From assembly GCA_045125095.1 (NCBI GenBank), contig JBGVMW010000023.1:1-8155 (forward strand): a stretch of 8,155 nt of DNA, read 5' to 3'. The position numbers and the translations under genes are program-made. Position 1 is the stretch's first letter; each line of letters begins with the position of its first letter. Positions 1-5,935 of this stretch are shown in pieces. The notes below the pieces were generated by a model. It was not told the DNA's origin. It worked only from the letters and a program-made list of their open reading frames with translations, and made no database searches. This DNA is from JBGVMW01 sp045125095 (GTDB taxonomy: Bacteria > Bacillota > Clostridia > Lachnospirales > Lachnospiraceae).

Positions 1-1
1 A

Positions 2-880
2 ATCAGCAAGCATTTAAAAAATATTTTTGAGCAGGGAGAACTTCGTGAAGAAGTGGTAGTTTCCAAAATGGAAATACCCACTCCACACGGTGCGATTCCC
101 GGAAAAACACAGCTTTCCCCTACCAATTATTACAATCTGGATGCCATTATTTCCGTTGGTTACAGAGTAAACTCCATTCAGGCAACCAAGTTCCGTATCT
201 GGGCAACTAATATTCTAAAGGAATATATGATAAAAGGCTTTGCAATGGATGACGAACGCATGAAACAGGGAAAAACAGCCTTTGGCAAAGACTATTTCCG
301 TGAGTTACTGGAAAGAGTACGTTCCATCCGTGCCAGCGAACGCAGAATATGGCAACAGATAACCGATATCTTTGCAGAATGCAGCATTGATTATGATAAA
401 GATTCCGATATCACATATCGTTTCTATGCTACCATACAGAACAAATTTCATTATGCCATTACCGGCAAGACTGCGGCTGAAATTGTGTACAATCAGGCTG
501 CTCACACCAAAGAGAATATGGGATTAACTACATGGAAAAATGCTCCCGATGGTCGCATTCTCAAATCTGATACCCCGATTGCAAAAAACTATTTAGACGA
601 AAAACAGATTCGTCAATTGGAACGTGCTGTTACAGGGTATTTTGATTACATAGAGGATTTGATTGAACGTGAAAATGTCTTTACAATGGAAGAATTTTCG
701 AAAAGCGTTAATGAGTTCCTTGAATTCCGCAGGTATGATATTTTAAAGGATAACGGACGTATTTCCCATAAACAGGCGGTGGAGAAAGCATATCAGGAAT
801 ACGATATTTTCAACAAGACACAACCGATTGAATCTGATTTTGATAATATGGTCAAAGAGTTGTCAAAGGCTGAAAGATAG
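2..880 (+). CDS. RhuM-family protein, 5' end outside the window
   Basis: The reading frame is open from the first complete codon at base 2, so the gene enters from the left and lacks its true start. The GTG at 53 is inside the gene and has no ribosome binding site. The visible part is about 292 residues. It opens with the end of what looks like an N-terminal DNA-binding helix (ISKHLKNIFEQGEL). The RhuM hallmark follows: NYYNLDAIISVGYRVNS, then FRIWATNILKEYMIKGF. The C-terminal half is charged and helical and ends naturally with a TAG stop. RhuM was named from a Salmonella pathogenicity island gene. Relatives are common in genomic islands and conjugative elements and are often compared with phage antirepressors, but their biochemical role is unknown. 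Its place upstream of a large serine recombinase fits accessory DNA. The family call is confident; function is not. Confidence 0.85.
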   Translation: MSKHLKNIFEQGELREEVVVSKMEIPTPHGAIPGKTQLSPTNYYNLDAIISVGYRVNSIQATKFRIWATNILKEYMIKGFAMDDERMKQGKTAFGKDYFRELLERVRSIRASERRIWQQITDIFAECSIDYDKDSDITYRFYATIQNKFHYAITGKTAAEIVYNQAAHTKENMGLTTWKNAPDGRILKSDTPIAKNYLDEKQIRQLERAVTGYFDYIEDLIERENVFTMEEFSKSVNEFLEFRRYDILKDNGRISHKQAVEKAYQEYDIFNKTQPIESDFDNMVKELSKAER

Positions 881-1048
881 ACTGTTTTTAGTATGATGCT
901 AGTGGAAAATGCAAAAGTTCACGCTGAAAGTGACAGCGAGAATATAAAATTAATTGTACAAGATTGATTATATGAGTCTGGTTTTGGTAAATGCTTATTG
1001 CGTAACAATAAAATAATTTTTTTGCGAAAGATGTGTACGAAGATGCAG

Positions 1049-1095
1049 ATAAACCTAGATTATTCACGACTTTGCCGTGAACAATCTAGGTTTAT
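1049..1095 (+). terminator. Strong hairpin: terminator of the RhuM gene or leader attenuator of the sigma operon
   Basis: A perfect 13-bp outer stem (ATAAACCTAGATT at 1049-1061 with AATCTAGGTTTAT at 1083-1095) is followed after a single A/C mismatch by a perfect 6-bp inner stem (TTCACG at 1063-1068 with CGTGAA at 1076-1081) and a 7-base loop. The downstream tail is moderately T-rich (TGTATTTG) but not a clean U-tract. It lies 168 bases past the RhuM stop and 89 bases before the sigma start. Its strength is certain from the sequence. Whether it ends RhuM transcription, attenuates the sigma operon or binds a protein as a dyad is inferred. Confidence 0.6.
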
Positions 1096-1134
1096 TGTAT
1101 TTGATAAATCATTATAAAAATCTAAAAAAGTGTA

Positions 1135-1146
1135 AGATTCGAATCT
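1135..1146. promoter_or_regulatory. 12-bp perfect palindrome upstream of the sigma operon
   Basis: AGATTCGAATCT is a perfect inverted repeat ending 38 bases before the sigma factor ATG and 20 bases before its ribosome binding site. It could be an operator for a dimeric regulator near the transcription start. In AT-rich DNA a 12-bp palindrome can arise by chance and no regulator is identified, so this is a weak call. Confidence 0.25.
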
Positions 1147-1184
1147 AAAAGTCGTGTATATAGGTGAAAGGAGGTATTTCTCAC

Positions 1185-1751
1185 ATGTCCATGGAAGACA
1201 AGGAAATTATTCATTTGTACTTTGCCAGAAATGAGAAGGCGATAACTGCAACATCAGAAAAGTATGGAAGTTACTGTCATACTATAGCAAGGAATATTTT
1301 GAATAACTGGGAAGATGCCGAAGACTGTGTAAATGATACATACCTTAAGACATGGGAAGCTATTCCACCGAATAGACCATTAGTTCTTAGAACATTTCTT
1401 GGCAAGATTACCAGAAACATAGCTTTTGATCTATATAAGAAGATGACTGCTGAAAAAAGAGGAAACGGACAAATAGCAATTGTTTTAGATGAGCTTGCAG
1501 AATGCGTATCAGGTGGAAATGAACCTGAAAAAGAGTTTGATAAAAAGGAATTGCTAAACGCTATCAATTCATTCATGGAATCTCTACCTAAAGAGAAGTG
1601 TGCACTCTTTGTGCGAAGATATTGGTATGCCGAAAGTGTATCTGATATTGCAAAGCGATACGGAATGAGCCAAACTAATGTTTCTGTCAGTTTAAATCGT
1701 CTTCGGAAGAAATTACATGATTACCTTATAGAAAGGGGATTCGAATTATGA
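1185..1751 (+). CDS. ECF-type sigma-70 family RNA polymerase sigma factor
   Basis: This 188-residue protein has the two-domain layout of extracytoplasmic-function sigma factors. A sigma-2 region spans about residues 8-86, with the conserved DAEDCVNDTYLKTWEAIP stretch (44-61) and LGKITRNIAFDLYKK (72-86, core/-10 recognition). A short acidic linker follows. A sigma-4 region spans about 130-182, with helix-turn-helix SVSDIAKRYGMSQTNVSVSLNRLRKK for -35 recognition. The ATG at 1185 is chosen because AAAGGAGGT ends 9 bases before it. An in-frame GTG at 1164 overlaps that ribosome binding site and cannot use it; an ATG at 1191 is possible but further away. The gene overlaps the next one by 4 bases (ATGA), the usual sigma/anti-sigma arrangement. 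It presumably directs RNA polymerase to a small regulon once the partner releases it. The regulon is unknown. Confidence 0.9.
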   Translation: MSMEDKEIIHLYFARNEKAITATSEKYGSYCHTIARNILNNWEDAEDCVNDTYLKTWEAIPPNRPLVLRTFLGKITRNIAFDLYKKMTAEKRGNGQIAIVLDELAECVSGGNEPEKEFDKKELLNAINSFMESLPKEKCALFVRRYWYAESVSDIAKRYGMSQTNVSVSLNRLRKKLHDYLIERGFEL

Positions 1752-2704
1752 AAAAAGAAGAATTATTTGAAACAATTGAAAACATTGATGAGAAGTATAT
1801 AGAAATTGCGGATACATATAAAACCAAACAAAAACATTTTGCATGGATTAAACTGGTTACTACAGCCGCTTGTCTTTTTATAATTGTAGGGGTTCTATAT
1901 TCTGTACCGAAGATGTTTGTGTCAAAAAACATTGGAGAAGGTGCTCCAGTTGCAGATGTCGATACGAGTCAAATGTCAACAGATGTAGATAAAGACGATG
2001 GAGAAAGTTATGTTGCACTTGATACATTACTAGCATCTGCTGATAATACAAACAATGAATGTCAAAAAATTTGTACAGTTCAAATTTCCCAATATAAAGC
2101 CATATATGAAGCAGTTCCATCTGTCTCTAGTAAACAATTAAAGAAGTCTATTGGAAAAGTGGCTGATTCGCAAGAAAATGCGTATTATGTATCCGGACAC
2201 AAGGATTTGCAATATGTGATCAGAGAGGAGAATGGAGAATATTCACTTTGGAAATTTATGTATTTTGACAATAAAGAATACTTATTTAAAGATGTTCTTT
2301 CGTTAATATATGCTATAAATAGTGCAGATGATATAACAGAAATTGTATCGGAGCCTGCTGACATGGATAATACGGAGGCTGGTGTAACATTACAAAAGAG
2401 AATAGGAACACTTTCAATTACAGAAACGAAAAGTATTGATGTTATTTATAAAATACTAACATCTCTTACTTGTTATGGTGCTGATAATTGGGATAAGATT
2501 GATTATGGCGCTTCTGATGATGGAATGTTAGACTCTGTGAAAATGGGAAGGTATCTTACAATTAATAGTAAGAATGGATGTAATCTCGATAGGATAAAAT
2601 ACACTGCTATATCAGGAATGTTTTACGAGTATTCAGGAGTAGCTTATAACAAATTAAGTGATAAGGATAAATATTTGATAGACCAGGTTTTAGAAATTAA
2701 ATAG
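1748..2704 (+). CDS. Single-pass membrane protein, probable anti-sigma factor/sensor
   Basis: The 318-residue protein has a cytoplasmic N-terminus of about 32 charged residues (MKKEELFETIENIDEKY...), one membrane segment at about residues 33-53 (rich in L, V, I, A and F), and a C-terminal part of about 265 residues with no second membrane segment. That topology, and translational coupling to the sigma gene through an ATGA overlap with GAAAGGGG (1731-1738) 9 bases upstream, fit an anti-sigma factor that holds the ECF sigma at the membrane and senses something outside. I do not recognise a named domain in the outer part. It shows no zinc-binding HxxxCxxC anti-sigma motif near the N-terminus, so it is not a classical ZAS protein. 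The role is inferred from topology and gene order; the sensed signal is unknown. Confidence 0.75.
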   Translation: MKKEELFETIENIDEKYIEIADTYKTKQKHFAWIKLVTTAACLFIIVGVLYSVPKMFVSKNIGEGAPVADVDTSQMSTDVDKDDGESYVALDTLLASADNTNNECQKICTVQISQYKAIYEAVPSVSSKQLKKSIGKVADSQENAYYVSGHKDLQYVIREENGEYSLWKFMYFDNKEYLFKDVLSLIYAINSADDITEIVSEPADMDNTEAGVTLQKRIGTLSITETKSIDVIYKILTSLTCYGADNWDKIDYGASDDGMLDSVKMGRYLTINSKNGCNLDRIKYTAISGMFYEYSGVAYNKLSDKDKYLIDQVLEIK

Positions 2705-2875
2705 AATCTAAACCCAATAGAGATGAGGTCTGTTTTTCAGGAAAGAACACTGAATAATCATCACATTTAAACAGCTTAAAAATTTGAGTAGCACAAATGA
2801 ACATAACATATCTCAAATAATTCCCCTAAGTTCTGGTTAATTTGGTGCTAGGATGCATGATAATGATAAAACAGT

Positions 2876-2892
2876 TCCGATTTTCTATCGGA
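2876..2892 (+). terminator. Weak terminator candidate after the anti-sigma gene
   Basis: TCCGAT (2876-2881) pairs with ATCGGA (2887-2892) over a TTTCT loop, followed by TTTCTCCTATT. The stem is short and the tail is not a pure T-run. The stronger dyad at 2930-2973 may be the real terminator. Confidence 0.3.
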
Positions 2893-2921
2893 TTTCTCCT
2901 ATTAGTGAGACAATAAATATT

Positions 2922-2952
2922 TTTACACAAACCAGCTTATTCGTGGTACAAT
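2922..2952 (+). promoter_or_regulatory. Likely promoter of the serine recombinase gene
   Basis: TTTACA (2922-2927) is a plausible -35 box. TACAAT (2947-2952) is a plausible -10 box preceded by TGG, giving the extended -10 motif common in clostridia. The 19-base spacer is long, which the extended -10 would compensate. The predicted transcript starts near 2959, about 38 bases before the ATG. The -10 box lies inside the loop region of the dyad at 2930-2973. Confidence 0.5.
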
Positions 2953-2973
2953 AGAACCACAGATAAGCTGGTT
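2930..2973 (+). terminator. Dyad overlapping the recombinase promoter: terminator and/or operator
   Basis: AACCAGCTTAT (2930-2940) pairs perfectly with ATAAGCTGGTT (2963-2973). Inside, after a 2-base internal loop, GTGGT (2943-2947) pairs with ACCAC (2956-2960). The tail GTTTGTTTTG is T-rich, so RNA reading through from the sigma operon would form a rho-independent-like terminator. RNA started at the recombinase promoter would lack the left arm and escape. As DNA, the dyad could also be an operator or recombinase binding site. Confidence 0.5.
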
Positions 2974-2996
2974 GTTTGTTTTGAAAGGAGAATATT

Positions 2997-4820
2997 ATGA
3001 AAACAAAACAACCGGAACTTAATAAAATCACTGCGCTCTATGAAAGATTATCCCGTGACGATGAGTTAAGTGGTGACAGCAACAGTATCGTAAACCAGAA
3101 GAAAATGCTGGAGAAATTTGCAACCGAGCAGGGATTTACCAATCTCCGTCATTATACGGATGACGGATGGTCGGGAACCAATTTCGACAGACCGGACTGG
3201 AAGCGTATGCTTGCAGACATTGAAAAAGGAATTATAGGATGCGTTATCGTAAAAGATATGAGCCGTATTGGGCGTAATTACCTTGAGGTAGGCTTTTATA
3301 CGGAAGTGCTGTTTCGAAAGAAAAATGTGCGATTTATTGCCATTTCCAACAATGTGGACAGTGCTTTAAACGATGGCAGTAACGAATTTGCCCCGTTTCT
3401 TAACATTATGAATGAGTGGTATGTAAGAGATACCAGCCGGAAAATCAAGTCCGTACTTCATAATAAGGGGATGGATGGAAAGCATCTGACAAGTAACGCA
3501 ATCTACGGGTACAAGAAAGACCCTGATGACCCTGACCTTTGGATTATTGATGAAGAAGCTGCTGCTGTTGTAAGACTTATTTATCAGCTTATCATAGAAG
3601 GAAACGGACCGATGCAGGTAGCAAGGATTTTAAAAGATGAGAAGGTCGAGAGACCATCCTATTACCTTGCAAAGCAGGGACTCGGAACCTGTCGGGGAAG
3701 TTGTGACATGAGCAGACCATACACATGGACAGCTACCACTGTTTCAGATATTGTGAAAAAACCTGAGTATATGGGGCATACCGTAAATTTCCGTACCAGA
3801 AAGGAATCCTACAAAGATAAACATTCTGTGCATAATTCACCGGAGGACTGGATTATTTTTGAAAATACGCAGGAAGCAATTGTGGATGAAGAAACATGGC
3901 TTACTGTCCAAAAGATTCGTGAAACCAAGCACCGCCCTAACAAAAAAGGTGACATCAATCCTTTAACCGGACTGATGTATTGTGCGGATTGTGGTGCCAA
4001 GATGTTCAATCACCGCACCGGTGGTTACGAAAAGAAAGATAAAGATGGAAATCCTACCGGGAAGTATACCAATGCACAGGATAATTACACCTGCTCCACT
4101 TACAGCAAGGCAAAAAGCAAGTTTGAGAATAAGTGTACGCAACACCACGTCCGCACGGATGTTGTCCGTGATTTGCTTTTGGAAACCATTAGGTCTACCA
4201 GTAATTATGTGAAGGAGCATGAAGCAGAATTTATTGAAAAAGTTCGCAGTGCCACAGAACTCCAACAGGAAAGTGAAGCCAAGGCACTGAAAAAACGTCT
4301 TTCCAAAGAGCAGAAACGAATCAATGAACTAAACACCCTCATAAAGAAGAACTATGAGGACAATGTAAATGGGAAGTTAAGCGACAAGCGGTTTGAAATG
4401 CTTTTGGCAGACTACGAAGCAGAACAAAATGAATTAGAATTATCAGTGGAAGCTTTGGAGAATTCCTTGAATGAATATCAGGAAAATGCTGATAATGTAG
4501 ATAAGTTTATTGAACTGGTACGCAAGTTTACAGATTTTACAGAACTTACTACTCCTATGATCCATGAATTTGTTGATAAAATCATAGTACACGAAGCAGA
4601 CAAATCTACCGGGGACAGAATCCAACAGATAGATATTTATCTCAAGTATGTGGGAAAACTGGATGTCCCGATGCCAGAGCTTACTCCCGAACAGATAAAA
4701 GAAGAAGAACGTAAACGCCGTAAACGTGCATGGAATCGTACTTATATGAGACGAAAATATGAACGTGAAAAGGCAGAACGAGAGGCAAAAGAAAAAGGGC
4801 TATCTGAGACAGTCAGCTAG
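2997..4820 (+). CDS. Large serine recombinase of the TndX/TnpX type (integrase/transposase)
   Basis: This 607-residue protein would cut and rejoin DNA at attachment sites to integrate or excise a mobile element. The resolvase-type catalytic domain spans about residues 12-155. It contains YERLSRDDE with nucleophile Ser19 and Arg17, and DMSRIGRN with Arg90 and Arg93, so the active site appears intact. A recombinase domain follows (about 165-310). Next is a zinc-ribbon with C329, C332, C366 and C380 (His383/384 nearby), a charged coiled-coil stretch (about 415-500) and a DUF4368-like C-terminus (about 515-590, with QIDIYLKYVGKL) ending in a very basic tail. Length and order match Tn4451 TnpX and Tn5397 TndX relatives. 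GAAAGGAG ends 6 bases before the ATG. In such elements this gene usually lies at one end, which agrees with the broken LytTR gene just downstream. Tyrosine integrases are excluded by the motifs. Confidence 0.95.
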   Translation: MKTKQPELNKITALYERLSRDDELSGDSNSIVNQKKMLEKFATEQGFTNLRHYTDDGWSGTNFDRPDWKRMLADIEKGIIGCVIVKDMSRIGRNYLEVGFYTEVLFRKKNVRFIAISNNVDSALNDGSNEFAPFLNIMNEWYVRDTSRKIKSVLHNKGMDGKHLTSNAIYGYKKDPDDPDLWIIDEEAAAVVRLIYQLIIEGNGPMQVARILKDEKVERPSYYLAKQGLGTCRGSCDMSRPYTWTATTVSDIVKKPEYMGHTVNFRTRKESYKDKHSVHNSPEDWIIFENTQEAIVDEETWLTVQKIRETKHRPNKKGDINPLTGLMYCADCGAKMFNHRTGGYEKKDKDGNPTGKYTNAQDNYTCSTYSKAKSKFENKCTQHHVRTDVVRDLLLETIRSTSNYVKEHEAEFIEKVRSATELQQESEAKALKKRLSKEQKRINELNTLIKKNYEDNVNGKLSDKRFEMLLADYEAEQNELELSVEALENSLNEYQENADNVDKFIELVRKFTDFTELTTPMIHEFVDKIIVHEADKSTGDRIQQIDIYLKYVGKLDVPMPELTPEQIKEEERKRRKRAWNRTYMRRKYEREKAEREAKEKGLSETVS

Positions 4821-4826
4821 ACTGTC
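4808..4826 (+). repeat. Inverted repeat across the recombinase stop codon
   Basis: GACAGTC (4808-4814) and GACTGTC (4820-4826) form a perfect 7-bp inverted repeat around a 5-base spacer, with the TAG stop (4818-4820) at its right edge. No T-run follows, so it is a poor terminator. As it sits between the recombinase and the truncated LytTR gene, it could be part of the element end or a recombinase binding half-site. That is inferred from position only. Confidence 0.35.
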
Positions 4827-5056
4827 CTAGAAATAACCCTGTGATAGGGAAACATGTGTGTGTTTATTGTTATTTTTTGATTTGCAGCATCATAATTCGT
4901 AACATGTTCAATATTTACAACATATTTTTTATGACACATGATAAAATTCCCACATAACTTTTCTTTGATTTCCGCAAATGTTATGCTTCTGGTTACAATT
5001 TTTCCGTAAGCAGCTATTTGCACAAACAATTCTGACAATTTGCGGATGGTCTTCAC
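4817..5056 (-). pseudogene. Truncated LytTR DNA-binding domain protein
   Basis: The minus-strand frame carries the LytTR signature: ITFAEIKEKL, then NFIMCHKKYVVNIEHV, then a short beta region (KITINTHMFP). A full LytTR domain would continue with a conserved PISR-type strand and a final helix. Here the frame departs from the pattern after MFP and stops about 10 residues later, within the inverted repeat at the end of the recombinase gene. The N-terminal part (about 20 residues) also matches poorly. A stop lies just upstream in frame (5069-5071), and the only starts are weak (GTG at 5056, no good ribosome binding site). I read it as the remnant of a host transcription regulator cut by insertion of the element. 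A small intact but divergent protein is possible but less likely. Confidence 0.6.
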
Positions 5057-5098
5057 ATTCGCAAATGCCTATTCTAAGATAATGAGTGATATGGGTAT

Positions 5099-5107
5099 AT
5101 TATAACA
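5099..5107 (-). promoter_or_regulatory. Extended -10 promoter element reading toward the LytTR remnant
   Basis: On the minus strand the sequence reads TGTTATAAT, a perfect TATAAT preceded by TGn, 43 bases upstream of the GTG at 5056. No good -35 box lies 16-18 bases further upstream, but extended -10 promoters can work without one. It suggests that the regulator's own promoter survives although its 3' end is lost. Confidence 0.4.
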
Positions 5108-5131
5108 TAATTTTTTTGAAATAGTATAGTG

Positions 5132-5233
5132 TTATGTTACACTAACTCCGCAATTCTTGACACCGCCACATAAATCTCAGAAATACGATACCAGGTTGGA
5201 TAGTCCACAATACCAGTTGCCGGCAAGCCAAAA
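5132..5233. repeat. Direct repeat, copy A: orphan 3' end of the peptidoglycan-binding gene
   Basis: This 102-bp stretch matches 5936-6037 at 101 of 102 positions; the sole difference is A5215 versus G6019. On the minus strand it encodes the last 31 residues of the 428-residue protein (FGLPATG...RIAELV) with the same stop at 5137-5139. The difference is synonymous (Thr ACT/ACC). Upstream of the repeat the frame no longer matches, so this is a gene fragment without a start. It marks the outer edge of an 804-bp duplication or insertion that includes the small-gene pair. Confidence 0.9.
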
Positions 5234-5259
5234 GATTTTAATGTTTTTTTGTTCTTAAT

Positions 5260-5269
5260 GTGGTACAAT
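5260..5269 (+). promoter_or_regulatory. Extended -10 promoter of the small-gene pair
   Basis: GTGGTACAAT (5260-5269) gives a TGn-TACAAT extended -10 element, identical over 10 bases to the recombinase promoter. The T-rich stretch at 5244-5254 provides no convincing -35 at 17 bases. Transcription would start near 5276, 40 bases before the ATG at 5316. It begins just after the end of repeat copy A, so the cassette carries its own promoter. Confidence 0.5.
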
Positions 5270-5315
5270 TTATATGGATAGATAAAATTGCAATGAAAGG
5301 TGGTGCTTATATCGT

Positions 5316-5588
5316 ATGATGTATCCATTTTTAACATTAGATGACCAGACAGAAATCGTACACTCTGAAATGCACGAGGACGGCAGCGTAAAGGTGTATA
5401 TGGAAAAGCCCGACGAAAGGGATTGTTTTCACTATGCCACTTGCTATCTGCCACAGTATCAGTGGGAGGATGTTTTTGGATTCTCTGAGGAAGAGATGAA
5501 TCGCTTAAAGGAAGTGGTGGAGTCAACTGCCCACTTGATTTTACGCTATTCCAAAGAAGGAGGTTTTGAAAATGCCTCAGGTTTTTAG
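5316..5588 (+). CDS. Small acidic protein paired with a DUF4160 gene, possible antitoxin
   Basis: This 90-residue acidic protein is not a family I can name. It opens with MMYPFLTLDDQTEIVHSE, carries a central CFHYATCYLPQYQWEDVFGF stretch, then a predicted helix (SEEEMNRLKEVVESTAHLILRYSKE), and ends in GGFENASGF. No membrane segment or signal peptide is visible. I recall similar proteins next to DUF4160 genes in Lachnospiraceae. DUF4160 genes are often paired with a small partner (commonly DUF2442) in an arrangement interpreted as toxin-antitoxin; this partner does not clearly match DUF2442. AAAGGTGG (5296-5303) lies 12 bases before the first ATG (15 before the tandem second ATG), a loose spacing. 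It overlaps the next gene by 17 bases, implying coupled translation. The antitoxin role is inferred from gene order. Confidence 0.75.
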   Translation: MMYPFLTLDDQTEIVHSEMHEDGSVKVYMEKPDERDCFHYATCYLPQYQWEDVFGFSEEEMNRLKEVVESTAHLILRYSKEGGFENASGF

Positions 5589-5850
5589 AATAGGCTCCTA
5601 CTGGGTGTACTTTTGGTCAAATGAGAATGCCCCACTGGAACCCATTCATGTACATGTGTCAGAGGGTGCACCAAGTGCCAATGCCACAAAAATTTGGATA
5701 ACCAGAGCTGGAAAGTGTTATCTCTGCCATAATAATTCGCAGATTCCATCAAAGGTATTGAGAAATATCATGGATATTATTGAGGCACGAAGTAAGGAAG
5801 TCGTGCAAAAGTGGTATGGATATTTTGGAAAGATAGATTATTATTGCTAA
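5572..5850 (+). CDS. DUF4160 family protein, possible toxin of a two-gene module
   Basis: This 92-residue protein matches the DUF4160 pattern: an N-terminal MPQVFRIGSYWVYFWSNE strand region, the diagnostic EPIHVHVSEG motif with two histidines, a KIWITRAGKCYLCHN segment, then a helix ending in the WYGYFGKIDYY tail. The family's activity is not established, though it is commonly listed as a component of toxin-antitoxin-like pairs. The ATG at 5572 is preferred over the in-frame TTG at 5566 because AAGGAGG (5557-5563) lies 8 bases before it. The ribosome binding site lies within the preceding gene, so the two are co-translated. A hairpin terminator follows at 5873-5915. The whole unit sits between the two copies of a 102-bp repeat, which suggests acquisition as a cassette. 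Confidence 0.85.
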   Translation: MPQVFRIGSYWVYFWSNENAPLEPIHVHVSEGAPSANATKIWITRAGKCYLCHNNSQIPSKVLRNIMDIIEARSKEVVQKWYGYFGKIDYYC

Positions 5851-5872
5851 GAATATGTGGTAGTAAATAAGT

Positions 5873-5915
5873 AAAGCCATAACCTTAAGGCTGTCTGCTT
5901 TGGGGCTATGGCTTT
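5873..5915 (+). terminator. Hairpin terminator, possibly bidirectional
   Basis: AAAGCCATA (5873-5881) pairs perfectly with TATGGCTTT (5907-5915), with extra CC/GG pairing possible inside, followed by TTTTGTCGTGCTTT. It lies 22 bases after the DUF4160 stop and 25 bases beyond the stop of the convergent minus-strand gene. On the minus strand the tail (ACTTATTTAC) is also fairly T-rich, so it may serve both genes. Confidence 0.65.
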
Positions 5916-5935
5916 TGTCGTGCTTTGCTATATGC

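Larger units (their letters stand above)
881..1184. other. Intergenic region between the RhuM gene and the sigma factor gene
   Basis: This 304-base AT-rich gap has no convincing gene on either strand. It holds a strong two-part hairpin (1049-1095), a 12-bp perfect palindrome (AGATTCGAATCT, 1135-1146) and the sigma factor ribosome binding site (AAAGGAGGT, 1167-1175). A weak promoter candidate for the sigma operon is TTGGTA at 984-989 with TAAAAT at 1009-1014, but the 19-base spacer is longer than ideal. If that promoter is real, the hairpin lies in the untranslated leader of the sigma operon. I see no clear ECF-type autoregulated promoter. Confidence 0.5.
2705..2996. other. Intergenic region between the anti-sigma gene and the recombinase gene
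   Basis: These 292 bases contain no supportable gene. The first 170 bases are featureless AT-rich DNA. At 2876-2892 there is a small 6-bp stem (TCCGAT/ATCGGA, 5-base loop) followed by a pyrimidine-rich stretch, a weak terminator candidate for the sigma operon. From 2922 onward lie the recombinase promoter, an overlapping long dyad (2930-2973) and the ribosome binding site GAAAGGAG (2983-2990). Confidence 0.5.

Noticed and set aside
53..55. GTG at 53 as the start of the RhuM gene.
   Set aside because: The frame continues open to the window edge with RhuM-like helix residues, and no ribosome binding site precedes this codon.
1164..1184. A GTG start at 1164 for the sigma factor, giving 195 residues.
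   Set aside because: The GTG lies directly before and overlaps the AAAGGAGGT ribosome binding site, which clearly serves the ATG at 1185.
3809..4265. Several open frames of 60-100 codons on both strands inside the recombinase gene.
   Set aside because: They are shadows of a strongly supported gene, with no ribosome binding sites and no recognisable domains.
878..4825. TAGACTGT occurs at both the RhuM stop (878-885) and the recombinase stop (4818-4825), suggesting attachment-site repeats of a 3.9-kb mini-element.
   Set aside because: An 8-base match is expected many times by chance in 8 kb, and both copies share the stop-codon TAG. The flanking bases diverge at once.
5103..5139. TAACATAA (5103-5110) and TTATGTTA (5132-5139) as a hairpin terminator at the edge of copy A.
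   Set aside because: The stem is only 8 A/T-rich pairs around a 21-base loop and would be unstable; overlap with a TATAAT promoter element explains the sequence better.
2943..5269. Identical 10-base GTGGTACAAT at the recombinase (2943) and small-gene-pair (5260) promoters as a sign of co-regulation.
   Set aside because: The match is limited to an extended -10 element that is common among clostridial housekeeping promoters; the surrounding sequence is unrelated.
5234..5526. A minus-strand frame that extends the 31-residue copy A fragment upstream to an ATG at 5526 (129 residues).
   Set aside because: Beyond the repeat it is merely antisense to the 90-residue gene and has no resemblance to the peptidoglycan-binding protein. 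Only the repeat part is a real gene fragment.
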